Assembly: GCF_002117485.1 (NCBI RefSeq)
Contig: NZ_CP021033.1
Span: 310,001 to 374,000, forward strand
Direction of reading: 5' to 3'
Origin: Rhizobium sp. NXC14
GTDB lineage: Bacteria > Pseudomonadota > Alphaproteobacteria > Rhizobiales > Rhizobiaceae
DNA length: 64,000 nucleotides
Numbering within the stretch: position 1 is the first letter of the stretch; each line of letters begins with the position of its first letter. A program made the position numbers and the translations under genes. The notes beneath the pieces are model-generated. The model had not been told where the DNA came from. It saw only the letters and a program-made list of their open reading frames with translations, and ran no database searches. This document shows positions 1 to 8,795 of the stretch, piece after piece.

Positions 1-259
1 TCTGCAGCGTGCGGAACGGGTTGTCGAAACCCGCGGCGACGAGACCGACGAGATCGGAACGCTTGTTGGTGAGGCTTCGGGCAAGATAATTCACTCGATA
101 GCCGAGTTCCTTGGCGGCCTGATAGACCTTCTCGCGCGTTTTCGGCGAAACGCTGGCATCCGGCGTGAAGGCGCGCGACACGGCGGCGCGCGAGACGCCG
201 GCCACCCGCGCCACGTCGAAGGAGGTTACCTTGCGCGGTCCCTTGTCCTTGTCAGCCAA
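1..259 (-). CDS. LacI-family transcriptional regulator, N-terminal part (cut by window edge)
   Basis: Only the first 86 codons lie in the window. They encode a classical LacI DNA-binding head: a helix-turn-helix at about residues 10-30 (DVARVAGVSRAAVSRAF) followed by the hinge-type segment YRVNYLARSLTNKRSDLVGLV. The likely start is a TTG at 259, preceded by GGAGAAAG; it overlaps the last 8 bases of the upstream phosphodiesterase gene, so the regulator is the last gene of the transporter operon. By family knowledge it should sense a sugar or a phosphosugar and repress this operon; the ligand cannot be inferred from this fragment. Confidence 0.9.
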   Translation of the reverse strand, partial: MADKDKGPRKVTSFDVARVAGVSRAAVSRAFTPDASVSPKTREKVYQAAKELGYRVNYLARSLTNKRSDLVGLVAAGFDNPFRTLQ

Positions 260-1022
260 GTGCTTTCTCCTTCGTCGTCGGCGGCCGCATCAGATCGGGC
301 AGATCGGTGCAGATGCCGAGAACCGGGAGTTTCATGAGGTCATCGAGAATGGTCCGCCGCTCTTCGTGCCAGAGCACGATCTCGCGGCCCACCTCGAAGG
401 CACGATGCAGCAGCGACTCGGTCACCAGATCCTGCGGACGCTCCCCTGCCCTTTCCCAGCAGAGATGGAGGATATCTGCGCCGGCCTCATCACCGAGAGC
501 ATGCGGATCGTGGCCGACGCGGATCAGCACCGAGAGCGGAAAATCGCAGGCAGCGTCCCTGAGTTCGCGCACCTGAGCGGTATCGAAGGAGCCAAGGCAG
601 GCAAAGCGCTGGTTCATTTCGACAAGGTGCTGCCAGCATCGGATGCCGGTCCCCGGCGCCTTGAGCTCGACATAGAGGCCGGTCCCCGTCTCTCGAGCGA
701 GAGCGGCGACCTGCGAAAAGCTCGGCACGTCGACGCCGTCAAGGTCGGCAAGCTCCGCTGCCGTCATTTCCGAGATGCGCCGGTCGATGCCGTAGACCCG
801 GTCCAGATGGTCGTCATGCGAGACGACCACCACGCCGTCGCCGGTCAGCTGCGTGTCGAGCTCCCACATCTCGGCGCCGAGTTCGGCTGCGCGGCGGAAC
901 GCGGCGATAGTGTTTTCGCGTTCATGGCCGCTGGCGCCGCGATGGCCGATGCAGAAGGGAAGCCGGCCCTTGGCCGTCGGCCAGCCATAACGTTCGAAGA
1001 AGGTCGAAAAATCGCGGGTCAT
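252..1022 (-). CDS. Glycerophosphodiester phosphodiesterase (UgpQ/GDPD family)
   Basis: 256 aa, the usual length of a cytoplasmic GDPD. The signature HRGAS is at residues 27-31, followed by ENT (36-38), the metal-binding E54-L-D56 and the second catalytic histidine in SHDD (H69). The family hydrolyses glycerophosphodiesters to glycerol-3-phosphate and an alcohol. There is no signal peptide, so it acts inside the cell on imported substrate. It overlaps the ABC ATPase gene by one base (TGATG), giving an order that matches ugpBAECQ. This suggests the transporter imports glycerophosphodiesters or a related compound, though the specificity of the system is not proven. Confidence 0.9.
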   Translation of the reverse strand: MTRDFSTFFERYGWPTAKGRLPFCIGHRGASGHERENTIAAFRRAAELGAEMWELDTQLTGDGVVVVSHDDHLDRVYGIDRRISEMTAAELADLDGVDVPSFSQVAALARETGTGLYVELKAPGTGIRCWQHLVEMNQRFACLGSFDTAQVRELRDAACDFPLSVLIRVGHDPHALGDEAGADILHLCWERAGERPQDLVTESLLHRAFEVGREIVLWHEERRTILDDLMKLPVLGICTDLPDLMRPPTTKEKALG

Positions 1023-2077
1023 CAGAGCCTCGTTCCGTTCTCGTCGAAGACGAACACGCCGCGGCTGTCGATCCCCCAGGCGACATCGTCGCCGACGTGA
1101 ATATCGTTGCGCGCCGGCTGGATCGAGCGTAGCAGCGGACCGCCGGCAAGACGCACGTCGTAAAGATTTTCTCGCCCTTGCGTTTCGGCGAAGGTGATCT
1201 TGCCGGTCACGGTGATGTCGCCGGCCGGCGTAAAATGCTCCGGCCGGACGCCAAGCATCAGCTTGCTGCCTTCGGCGGCGCCGATCGCGTCGGGCAACGA
1301 CACCCGGATCTCACTTTCCGGAATTGCGAAAGCGCCGTTTTCCATGACGCCGCGCAGGAAGGTGATCGGCGGATTGCCGAGAAAGCCGGCGACGAAGGCG
1401 GTCCTCGGATCGTTGTACATCTCGGCCGGCGTGGCGATCTGGACGATCTCGCCCTCCTTCATGATAGCGATACGGTCGCACATGCTCATCGCCTCCACCT
1501 GGTCATGGGTGACGAGGATGGCGGTGATGCCGGTCTCGCGCTGCAGGCGTCGGATCTCCGAGCGCATTTCAAGGCGCAGCTTGGCGTCGAGGTTGGCGAG
1601 GGGTTCGTCGAGCAGCAGCACGTCGGGCTTGCGGATCAGTGCCCGGGCCAGCGCCACACGCTGCTGCTGGCCGCCGGAAAGCTCGGCCGGCCGGCGGCTC
1701 ATCAGATTGCCGATGTGAACCAGGGCTGCGATACGATCGACCTCTTTGCGGATCTCGGCGGCAGGCGCGCCCTTGACCTTCAGAGGAAATCCAATGTTCT
1801 CGGCAACCGTCATATGCGGGTAGAGCGCATAGGACTGGAAGACGACACCGACATTGCGGGCTTGGCTCGGCAGGTCCGTGACATCCCGATCGCCGAAAAG
1901 GATGCGTCCGCCGGTCGGCCGGTGGATGCCGCAGACTGCAAAAAGCGTCGTCGACTTGCCGCAGCCGGACGGGCCAAGCAGCGCCAGCATCTCGCCGCCG
2001 GCGACCTCGAGCTGCATGTTCTCGATGACCTTGGTGGAGCCGAAGCTCTTCGAGAAATTGTCGAGGAGGATGCGCAT
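1022..2077 (-). CDS. ABC transporter ATP-binding protein (UgpC/MalK type)
   Basis: 351 aa from the ATG at 2077, which overlaps the permease stop codon by one base. The open frame extends further upstream, but that part is only a shadow of the permease gene. Walker A (GPSGCGKST) is at residues 35-43, the LSGGQQQR signature near 135 and Walker B LLLDEPLANLD near 160. A C-terminal TOBE-type regulatory region of about 110 residues follows, typical of the CUT1 sugar and glycerol-3-phosphate importers. It powers uptake by the two permeases encoded directly upstream in the operon. Confidence 0.93.
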   Translation of the reverse strand: MRILLDNFSKSFGSTKVIENMQLEVAGGEMLALLGPSGCGKSTTLFAVCGIHRPTGGRILFGDRDVTDLPSQARNVGVVFQSYALYPHMTVAENIGFPLKVKGAPAAEIRKEVDRIAALVHIGNLMSRRPAELSGGQQQRVALARALIRKPDVLLLDEPLANLDAKLRLEMRSEIRRLQRETGITAILVTHDQVEAMSMCDRIAIMKEGEIVQIATPAEMYNDPRTAFVAGFLGNPPITFLRGVMENGAFAIPESEIRVSLPDAIGAAEGSKLMLGVRPEHFTPAGDITVTGKITFAETQGRENLYDVRLAGGPLLRSIQPARNDIHVGDDVAWGIDSRGVFVFDENGTRL

Positions 2078-2919
2078 CAGCCTTTGCTCCCGCCGCCGTA
2101 GATGTTCATGAGGTATTTGTTGAAGAGCGCATAAGCGATCAGCACCGGAATGAGGTAGAAGAGGCCGACCGCCTTGAACATGTTGAAATCGTAATTGTTG
2201 TCGTCGGCAAGGAAGCCAGCGAGATAGACCGACAGCACCTGCACCTGGTTGCCCGGCGCCAGCACCTGCGGCAGGATGAACTCGCCCCAGCCGGACAGGA
2301 AGGAGAACAGGCCCAGCGCCATGATGCCGGGCTTGACCTGCGGCAGCACCAGGCTGCGCCAAACCCTGAAACGCGATGCGCCGTCGACGACGCCGGCCAT
2401 TTCGATTTCCCAGGGTACGGTGTCGTAGAAGCCTTTCATCAGCCAGATGCCGAGCGGCAGGTCGATCGCCGCCTTCACCAGGATGACGCCGATCAGCGAG
2501 TTATAGAGGCCTATCATCTGCAGCACGATGAAGATGGCGATGATCAGCGTCACGGACGGGAAGGCATGCAGCACCATGACGCCGGCAAGGAAGAAGCCAC
2601 GCGCCGGCACGTTCAGGCGCGAGAGCACGTAACCGGCCATCGACGAGACGATGAGCACGACGCTGGTGGTGCTGGCTGCAAAGAGCAGCGTATTCACTGT
2701 CACCTGCCAGATGTTGGCTTTGCCCGGCGTCGTCTGCCACAGGAAACGCCAGTGATCGAGCGTCAGGCCCGACGGCAGCAAGGCGTCCTGCTGCTTTATC
2801 GTCACGGTGTCGAGGAAGAGATAGACATACATCAACAGCAGCGGCAGGCTGACGATGGTAAGCGCCGCCATGACGGGCCAGCTGCTGTAATTTGCCGAGG
2901 GTTGGGATCGTTCGGCCAT
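2077..2919 (-). CDS. CUT1 ABC transporter permease (UgpE/MalG type)
   Basis: 280 aa inner-membrane permease with about six hydrophobic segments. The EAA loop that docks the ATPase is visible as VDGASRFRVWRSLVLPQVKPG split across the middle of the protein. The ATG at 2919 is chosen over the in-frame TTG at 2925 because AGGA lies six bases before it. It follows the first permease gene with a 2-base gap and overlaps the ATPase gene by one base, so the three are surely co-transcribed. Confidence 0.92.
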   Translation of the reverse strand: MAERSQPSANYSSWPVMAALTIVSLPLLLMYVYLFLDTVTIKQQDALLPSGLTLDHWRFLWQTTPGKANIWQVTVNTLLFAASTTSVVLIVSSMAGYVLSRLNVPARGFFLAGVMVLHAFPSVTLIIAIFIVLQMIGLYNSLIGVILVKAAIDLPLGIWLMKGFYDTVPWEIEMAGVVDGASRFRVWRSLVLPQVKPGIMALGLFSFLSGWGEFILPQVLAPGNQVQVLSVYLAGFLADDNNYDFNMFKAVGLFYLIPVLIAYALFNKYLMNIYGGGSKG

Positions 2920-2921
2920 GA

Positions 2922-4223
2922 TCAATCCTCGATCAGGGGCTTGGCGACAAGCGTGCGGTAGTTGAAGACTCGCAGATAGAGGAGCGACAGCATCACGCCA
3001 ATGACGACGAGCACCAGCGCCATGGCGGCTCCCAGCCCGTATTCGAGATTGCCGGCATAATTCCTGAGCGCGGTGTGATAGGCGGAGAGCGCCCAGACCT
3101 CGGTCGCGTTGCCCGGCCCGCCATTGGTGGCGAGCAGGATTTCATTGAAGGAGGCGAGCAGCGACAGCGTCTGATAGCAGGTGACGAAGAGGATCGGCCA
3201 GCGCATCTGGGGCAGGATGATGTAGCGGATCTGCTGCCAGCGTGAGGCGCCGTCGACCTCGCTCGCATAGAACTGGCTCTTCGGGATGGCCTGCATCGCC
3301 GACGAGAACACCAGCATGCCCATCGAGGCGCCGATGAAGCCGTTGATCAGCACGACGAAAAACCAGGCATTATAGGCGGTATCGAGCAGATAGTTCTTCG
3401 GGGGGTAGCCGAACTTGCCCATCAGGATGGAGATGAAGCCGCTGTCCCAGGCGAGCCACTTCCACAACATGACGTAGATGACGACGGGCGTGATGCGCGG
3501 CAGGAGCCAGATGCCGCGAAAGATCGAGGCCGGCGTCGCAGGCATGTAATGCGTCCAGATGGCAAGCAGCAGAGCATAACCGACGTTGAAGAGCATCAAT
3601 ACTAGCGCGACATAGAGCACGGTATTGAAAAGCACACGCGCCATGTCGGGCGATCTGGTCATGCGTGAGAAATTGTCGGTCGTCCAGGTCCAGCCGGTAT
3701 AGGTGGTCTTGGCGACGGTTTCCTTCTGCTCCGGCGTCAGCTTGAACCCCAGTCCGTCCAGCGACGAAAACAGCTGTTCCTTGCTGTCGAAGCGCGTATT
3801 GAGGACGGAGCGGTTGAACTGTTCGGAGATCTGTTTGACCTCGCGCGTCGAAGGTCGTTCGGCAAGATCCTTGATCATACGTTCGGCCTCGCGCCGCGTC
3901 GCAAAGACCTCGCCGGCGTGCTTGGCGCGCAACTCAGCCGCGATCGCAGGCGCAAGGCCGAGGCTCTCCACGGCCTTGAGGCCGGCTTCGTCGATCGTGT
4001 AGCGCGGCTCGGCCAACTCGGCCGCGATCTCCGGCATTACCGATTTCAGCGTGATCAACGAATTGGGTGCGATCTGATAGACACCTCCTGAAATGCCGGT
4101 CGCCGTGGTCATGTTCGTCATAGAAAAGACTGCCGTCAGAACGACCGGCATCAGGAAGAAAAGCACGATCATAATCGCCGCAGGCGCGATCATCACCAGG
4201 CCGAGCGTTCTGGACGATTTCAT
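2922..4223 (-). CDS. CUT1 ABC transporter permease (UgpA/MalF type) with a large periplasmic insertion
   Basis: 433 aa, long compared with the roughly 290-310 aa of most UgpA-type permeases. The first membrane span (about residues 8-30) is followed by a hydrophilic, mostly helical stretch of about 130 residues (roughly 50-180) before the remaining spans resume near residue 195. The EAA loop (EVDGASRWQQIRYIILPQ) lies near residue 335. An extra domain at this place recalls the periplasmic P2 domain of MalF, which contacts the binding protein; whether it is homologous cannot be told here. Start at 4223 has GGAGGC upstream. Confidence 0.9.
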   Translation of the reverse strand: MKSSRTLGLVMIAPAAIMIVLFFLMPVVLTAVFSMTNMTTATGISGGVYQIAPNSLITLKSVMPEIAAELAEPRYTIDEAGLKAVESLGLAPAIAAELRAKHAGEVFATRREAERMIKDLAERPSTREVKQISEQFNRSVLNTRFDSKEQLFSSLDGLGFKLTPEQKETVAKTTYTGWTWTTDNFSRMTRSPDMARVLFNTVLYVALVLMLFNVGYALLLAIWTHYMPATPASIFRGIWLLPRITPVVIYVMLWKWLAWDSGFISILMGKFGYPPKNYLLDTAYNAWFFVVLINGFIGASMGMLVFSSAMQAIPKSQFYASEVDGASRWQQIRYIILPQMRWPILFVTCYQTLSLLASFNEILLATNGGPGNATEVWALSAYHTALRNYAGNLEYGLGAAMALVLVVIGVMLSLLYLRVFNYRTLVAKPLIED

Positions 4224-4247
4224 GGAAGCCTCCTCGAAGGGATCGAT

Positions 4248-4271
4248 CGGGCGGCGGGTCGCCGCCGCCCG
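4248..4271 (-). promoter_or_regulatory. Intercistronic stem-loop after the binding-protein gene
   Basis: The arms CGGGCGGCG (4248-4256) and CGCCGCCCG (4263-4271) are a perfect 9-bp inverted repeat with a short loop. It lies in the 64-base gap between the binding-protein gene and the first permease gene and has no T-run, so partial termination or 3'-end protection is more likely than full termination. Confidence 0.5.
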
Positions 4272-4287
4272 GAGGGACGCTTCGATC

Positions 4288-5634
4288 TTAGCGGATGACG
4301 ATCTTGTCGCCGAGCGTGCTTTTCAGCTCGCTTTCGGCGTCGCCGACTGCGGCGTCGACTGCCTTGGCGCCGGTCCAGGAAGCTTCGAGGTTCTTCCACA
4401 TGATGTTCCAATAGGTGCCGAAATCGGAATTGTTCGGCATCGCGTTGGCATGCGGCAGCAGGCGTTCGGTGGCTTCGCGGGTCCAGCGGTCGGCGGAATA
4501 GAAATCGACCTGGGACTCCGCCTCGGAAATGCCGAGATGGGCCGATTTGACCGCATGCAACGCATTGGTGCGGGGCTCAGAGGCGATCTTGACCAGCTGG
4601 GCAGCGATCTCCGTATCATCCTGGCTGTGACCTGCGGTCAGGAGATAGACGAGCGGATGCGTCAGCGTATTGGCCTTGCCACCTTCGCCAGCCGGTATCA
4701 GCGTGAAGATCACGTTTCCGAAGAAATCCTTGAGGCCTTCCTGGTTGACGAGACGGGCATAGTGCCAGGTGCCGCCGTCCCAGATGCCGGCCTTGCCGGT
4801 GGCGACTTCCTTCCACCACTGGTCGCCCGGCATGCCGATGTGGTTCTTCTTGGTGACGCCTGCTTTAACGGCGTCGGCAAAGAACTGATAAGTGCGTGTC
4901 ATCGCGGCCTTGTCGAAAACGAGCTTGCCACCTTCTTCCATCGTGCCGCCGAAGCTGGTGTAGAACTGCCAGTAATCCGGACCGTTGCTGGTGCGCGGAT
5001 AAAAGCCGTAGCCGGGCTGGACGAGGCCTTTGTCCTGCATCTTCTTGGCGTCTTCGAGCAGGTTCTTCATCGTATACTTGCCGTCCTGCACGTTCTGAGG
5101 CAGGGCGTCGAGATCGGCGTCGCTGTAGCCGATCGCCTTCATGTAAGGCTTCCAGAAGAACATCGGTCGGGATTCGGCATCCTGCGGGATGCCGTAGACG
5201 GTGCCGTTGTAGGAGGCGATCTTCAGAAGATTTTCGTAGATGCCGTTGAGCGGCCAGGAATCGAGGTCGACATAATCCTCGATCGGAACGATCAGGCCGG
5301 ATTGCGACCAAGGCGCGATGTCCTCATGGCCGCTGACGACGATGTTCGGGGCGGTCTTTGCTTCTGCGGCAAGGGTCAAGGCCTGTTTGAAGTCTTCCCA
5401 GGCGCTATAGGGCTTCTTCTCGACGGTGATTTTCAGATCTTCGCCCTTGAGCGCGGCTTCGCGCTGCAACTGCTGAGCCGCGATCTCGATGGCATCGAGA
5501 CGATAGACGTCGTTCGGGCCGGTGCCGCCGGCCCAGACGCTGATGGTGACGTCCTTGGCAAGTGCGAATACGGAGGTCGAGGCCAGGATGGCAGCCGCGA
5601 TAGTAAGGGATTTCAACGTCGGCAAAATGGTCAT
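4288..5634 (-). CDS. ABC transporter substrate-binding protein (family 1 extracellular solute-binding protein)
   Basis: 448 aa with a Sec signal peptide (hydrophobic core after K, cleavage likely after ALAK-type residues near 27). The mature protein begins with DVTISVWAGGTGPND and has the Trp/Tyr-rich pattern of CUT1 sugar-binding proteins (GMPGDQWWKEVATGKAGIWDGG). It delivers substrate to the two permeases encoded next. An ATG three codons earlier (5643) also exists, but the Shine-Dalgarno GGGGAG abuts it, whereas its spacing to the ATG at 5634 is 9 bases; I therefore prefer 5634. First gene of the operon. Confidence 0.92.
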   Translation of the reverse strand: MTILPTLKSLTIAAAILASTSVFALAKDVTISVWAGGTGPNDVYRLDAIEIAAQQLQREAALKGEDLKITVEKKPYSAWEDFKQALTLAAEAKTAPNIVVSGHEDIAPWSQSGLIVPIEDYVDLDSWPLNGIYENLLKIASYNGTVYGIPQDAESRPMFFWKPYMKAIGYSDADLDALPQNVQDGKYTMKNLLEDAKKMQDKGLVQPGYGFYPRTSNGPDYWQFYTSFGGTMEEGGKLVFDKAAMTRTYQFFADAVKAGVTKKNHIGMPGDQWWKEVATGKAGIWDGGTWHYARLVNQEGLKDFFGNVIFTLIPAGEGGKANTLTHPLVYLLTAGHSQDDTEIAAQLVKIASEPRTNALHAVKSAHLGISEAESQVDFYSADRWTREATERLLPHANAMPNNSDFGTYWNIMWKNLEASWTGAKAVDAAVGDAESELKSTLGDKIVIR

Positions 5635-5883
5635 CTTCTTCATCTCCCCAGAAGAGCAGTGTGAGGCCTCTTTGACGGGTCATCACTGGTGTTGACGACC
5701 GTTTCGAAAGCCCGCGAAAACGTGACGAGTCCCGCTCTATGGGCTTGTTGTAACGGCCGAATGACAAAATTGAGCACGTGTGCAAAATTATTATGACGAT
5801 GTCCGCGGCACTTGCAAGCGGCGGTGTTCGGCGAGCATCTTTTATGCTTCAAATTGCGCCTTTCCTGGTCTAGCATCCCACCC

Positions 5884-6342
5884 ATGAGCCTTGAATCCGT
5901 CCGCGCCTTCTTCGGCACCCACGCACCCGACATCGAAATCATCGAAACCGCCGAGAGCTCCTCGACGGTGGCGCTTGCCGCCGAAGCCCATGGCGTTGAG
6001 CCCGCCCAAATCGCCAAGACGATATGCCTGCGCGTCGGCGAGCAGATGATGCTGGTCGTTGCCGGCGGTACGGCACGGCTCGATAATCGCAAGTTCAAGG
6101 ACACTTTCGGGGCCAAGGGGCGCATGCTCGATGCCGAAGAGGTCATGGCGGTCACCAGCCATCCCGTCGGCGGTGTCTGCCCGTTCGGCCTGCCCTCACC
6201 GCTGCCTATTTATTGCGATATTTCGCTGAAACGCTTCGATGAAGTGGTGCCGGCGGCCGGCTCGACCAATTCGGCCGTGCGCATCGCCACAGGAAGGCTG
6301 GCCGAGCTGACCGGCGCCAGCTGGGTCGACGTCTGCCAATAA
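5884..6342 (+). CDS. YbaK/EbsC-family aminoacyl-tRNA deacylase-like protein
   Basis: 152 aa, compact single-domain protein of the YbaK/ProX fold. Recognisable segments are SSTVALAAEAHGVEPAQIAKT near the N-terminus, VVAGGTARLDNRKFKDTFG in the middle and VGGVCPFGLP, the conserved loop around the editing pocket. Relatives hydrolyse mischarged Cys- or Ala-tRNA(Pro) and related tRNAs in trans. Start at the ATG 5884; the frame is open further upstream without a better start. It is transcribed away from the ABC operon and appears monocistronic. Confidence 0.88.
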   Translation: MSLESVRAFFGTHAPDIEIIETAESSSTVALAAEAHGVEPAQIAKTICLRVGEQMMLVVAGGTARLDNRKFKDTFGAKGRMLDAEEVMAVTSHPVGGVCPFGLPSPLPIYCDISLKRFDEVVPAAGSTNSAVRIATGRLAELTGASWVDVCQ

Positions 6343-6426
6343 AGCGGCCGAAAAACTTCAAACAGAAGAAAGACGACCTATATTCTATCCCGACATGCCG
6401 TGATTGTGCATGACAGGAGACCAGGA

Positions 6427-7440
6427 ATGCCGAGTACCGTTTCGCGTTTTGCCAAGATGGCGGCCATTGCCGTACTGACGAGCGCTACCGTTTTTGCCAC
6501 GATCAGCGATGCCGATGCGCGCCGCGCCGGCGGCTTCGGCGGGTTCGGAAGCCGTGGCACCCGTACTTTCAGCGCGCCTCCGGTTACCCGCACGGCGCCT
6601 GCCCCGGCTGCCCCCATTGAACGCTCGATGACGCCGCGCCCGCAAACGACCGCCCCCTATGGCACGCAGCAGCCCGGCTACGCCCAGCAGCGCCCGGGTT
6701 TCTTCAATGGCTTCGGCCGTTCGATGATCGGCGGCCTGATCGCCGGCGGCCTTCTCGGCATGCTGCTCGGCCATGGTTTCGGCGGCGGTTTCGGCTTCCT
6801 CGGCATGCTGCTGCAGATTGCCTTGATCGGCGGCGCCATCATGTTCGCCATGCGCTATTTCGCCAACCGCCGCCAGCCCTCTTACGGCATCGGCGGCCAG
6901 AGCCGGTCCGCCGGCCAGTCCTTCAACATGGCGCCCACGAACAATTCGTCGTTCCAGATTCCGGCGATCGGCTCGGGCGCCGGTTACGGCGGGCAGTCGC
7001 GCCGCGATCACCCGAGCGACGAGATCGGGCTGACCCAGTCGGATCTCGACCAGTTCGAGGAGTTGCTGACTAAGGTGCAGACCGCTTACGGCGCCGAAGA
7101 CTACAGCACGTTGCGCCGGCTGACGACGCCCGAGGCCATGTCCTACCTGGCCGAGGAACTGGGAGAAAACGCCACCAACGGCGTGCGCAATCGTGTCTCC
7201 GACGTCAGGCTGCTGCAGGGCGATATTGCCGAGGCCTGGCGCGAGAACGGCCAGGAATATGCGACGCTTGCCATGCGTTATTCCTCCATCGATGCCATGG
7301 TCGAACGCGACAGCGGTCGTGTCGTTTCCGGCGACGACCGCCGTCCGAGTGAAAGCATCGAAATCTGGACCTTCGTGCGCAAGCCGGGCGCGGATTGGAA
7401 GCTCGCTGCGATTCAGGGCACCGGCCAGCGCGCCGCCTAA
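6427..7440 (+). CDS. TIM44-like domain membrane protein
   Basis: 337 aa from the ATG at 6427, with AGGAG ten bases upstream. An N-terminal signal or anchor (residues 8-30) is followed by a Gly/Arg/Pro-rich low-complexity region, then a Gly-rich hydrophobic segment (IGGLIAGGLLGMLLGHGFGG and beyond, about 105-145). The C-terminal 120 residues (DEIGLTQSDLDQFEELLTKVQTAYG onward) form the TIM44-like domain. Bacterial proteins of this layout are common in alphaproteobacteria and are presumed membrane-associated; their role is not established. It ends in a shared terminator region with the convergent dehydrogenase. Confidence 0.85.
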   Translation: MPSTVSRFAKMAAIAVLTSATVFATISDADARRAGGFGGFGSRGTRTFSAPPVTRTAPAPAAPIERSMTPRPQTTAPYGTQQPGYAQQRPGFFNGFGRSMIGGLIAGGLLGMLLGHGFGGGFGFLGMLLQIALIGGAIMFAMRYFANRRQPSYGIGGQSRSAGQSFNMAPTNNSSFQIPAIGSGAGYGGQSRRDHPSDEIGLTQSDLDQFEELLTKVQTAYGAEDYSTLRRLTTPEAMSYLAEELGENATNGVRNRVSDVRLLQGDIAEAWRENGQEYATLAMRYSSIDAMVERDSGRVVSGDDRRPSESIEIWTFVRKPGADWKLAAIQGTGQRAA

Positions 7441-7458
7441 AAAAACCAGCCGCTATGG

Positions 7459-7492
7459 ATGCCACCAAGCTGACAACCAGCTTGGGCGGCAT
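7459..7492. terminator. Likely bidirectional terminator between convergent genes
   Basis: An inverted repeat pairs ATGCCACCAAGCTG (7459-7472) with CAGCTTGGGCGGCAT (7478-7492), with one bulge and a 5-base loop. TTTCTAATT follows on the plus side, and a run of A at 7440-7446 gives a T-run for the minus direction. It sits between the TIM44-like gene and the hydroxyacid dehydrogenase gene. Confidence 0.6.
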
Positions 7493-7494
7493 TT

Positions 7495-8526
7495 CTAATT
7501 CACTGCCACCGGCTTGGAGCGCATGCGGGAGACGGTCTCGCGTTCGGCCCGCTTGCAGCGCATCGGCGGCAGACCGCGATCCATCAGGTTCATGTCTTCC
7601 AGTACCATGTCGCCCATCTTCTTGAAGGCGCTGTCGAGCGCTCCGGCCCGGTGCGCCGAGCGGATGAAGCCTTTCAGGCTGCGTACCGGATGATCAGACG
7701 GCAGTGGCTCCTCGGGGTAGACGTCGCTCGCCGCAAGGATATGGCCGGACGCCACGGCCGCCATCAGCGCATCAAAATCGACGACGTCGGCGCGGCTGAG
7801 CAGGATCAAGGCGGCGCTCCTGCGCATGCTGGCAAAGGCGTCAGCGCCAAGAAAACCCTTGTTTTCACTGGTGACGGCCGCGACGACGAAGACGAAATCG
7901 CTCTTCGTCAGCACATCTTCAAGGCTCGCAGGTTCGACGCCGTTTTCCTCGAGGATCGAGCGCGGCAGCCAGGGATCGAACACCCTGATGCGCGCTCTGA
8001 AGCCGGAAAGGACCCGGCGCAGCGCCTTGCCGAGATCGCCGAAGCCGACGATGCCGATCTCGGAACCGGCGATCAGCCGCGCACCTGCATTGCCCTCCCC
8101 GCCCCAAAGCTCGCTGCCTTCGCGAAAGGCGACGTCAGCATCGATGATCCCGCGCGCCAGTGCCAGCGCAAAGCCGAGCCCGATTTCGGCGACCGGCTCG
8201 GCAAAGACCTGGCCTGTCGTCACGACATGGATACCGCGCTCGAAGAGCAGGTCATAGGGCATGTTGTTCAGAAGATTGCTTTCGACGTTGAGGATCGAGC
8301 GCAGAGCCGGCATTCTGGCGAGCGTTTCGGCCGAAAGCGGCGGCTGACCGATGATGTAGCGGGCCCGGCCGAGGATTTCGTCGCCGAGACCGGCGATATT
8401 CTCCGGATCGGCTTCGACGATCTCGTATTTCGCATGCAGTTCGGTGCGCGCCTTGTCGCTGAAGATCAGGTCGAGCGTGCGCGGCTCGGGCGCGCTGATC
8501 GCCAGCGGTCGTTCGGCATTCGTCAT
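7495..8526 (-). CDS. D-isomer-specific 2-hydroxyacid dehydrogenase family protein
   Basis: 343 aa. The NAD-binding motif GFGDLGKALRR is near residue 165. The three catalytic residues of the family can be placed: Arg in LLSRADVVD, Glu in YPEEPLP and His in SAHRAGA. The likely reaction is NAD(P)-dependent interconversion of a 2-keto acid and its D-2-hydroxy acid. Start: GGAGGAG lies six bases before the ATG at 8526, so the ATGs at 8532 and 8541, which overlap that ribosome site, are less likely. It stands alone, convergent to the TIM44-like gene. Confidence 0.88.
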   Translation of the reverse strand: MTNAERPLAISAPEPRTLDLIFSDKARTELHAKYEIVEADPENIAGLGDEILGRARYIIGQPPLSAETLARMPALRSILNVESNLLNNMPYDLLFERGIHVVTTGQVFAEPVAEIGLGFALALARGIIDADVAFREGSELWGGEGNAGARLIAGSEIGIVGFGDLGKALRRVLSGFRARIRVFDPWLPRSILEENGVEPASLEDVLTKSDFVFVVAAVTSENKGFLGADAFASMRRSAALILLSRADVVDFDALMAAVASGHILAASDVYPEEPLPSDHPVRSLKGFIRSAHRAGALDSAFKKMGDMVLEDMNLMDRGLPPMRCKRAERETVSRMRSKPVAVN

Positions 8527-8795
8527 GGACATCTCCTCCATCGCGGCGGTAGGCGCCGCCTCGGCTCTTCGATTGATAGCTTCTGTGCGAAACGCTTTCC
8601 AGTTCGTGATGCTTCGCTACATCGGGTGGAAGCGGCGACGCTGTCGAAAGCGGCATTTGCCTATCAGATAAGCAATTGAATTGCCTTGCTATTCCTTAGA
8701 GTTTTCGTTGACGACATAAATTCCTTGAACTAGCCTGCGCGCACGTCTTTGCTGGCCGCCGCCACATACCGGAAAACTTAAGAGGGGATCGAGCA

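Noticed and set aside
1022..2362. Longer start for the ABC ATPase at 2362
   Set aside because: The extra N-terminal residues are a frame-shifted shadow of the permease; the ATG at 2077 gives the standard start and a one-base coupling.
4093..5664. Open frame of 523 codons on the plus strand
   Set aside because: It is antisense to a clear binding-protein gene with signal peptide and family motifs; the long frame results from GC-rich third positions.
5702..5709. TTTCGAAA as a LacI operator upstream of the first ABC operon
   Set aside because: Only 8 bases are symmetric and the outer bases do not match; too short to claim in GC-rich DNA.
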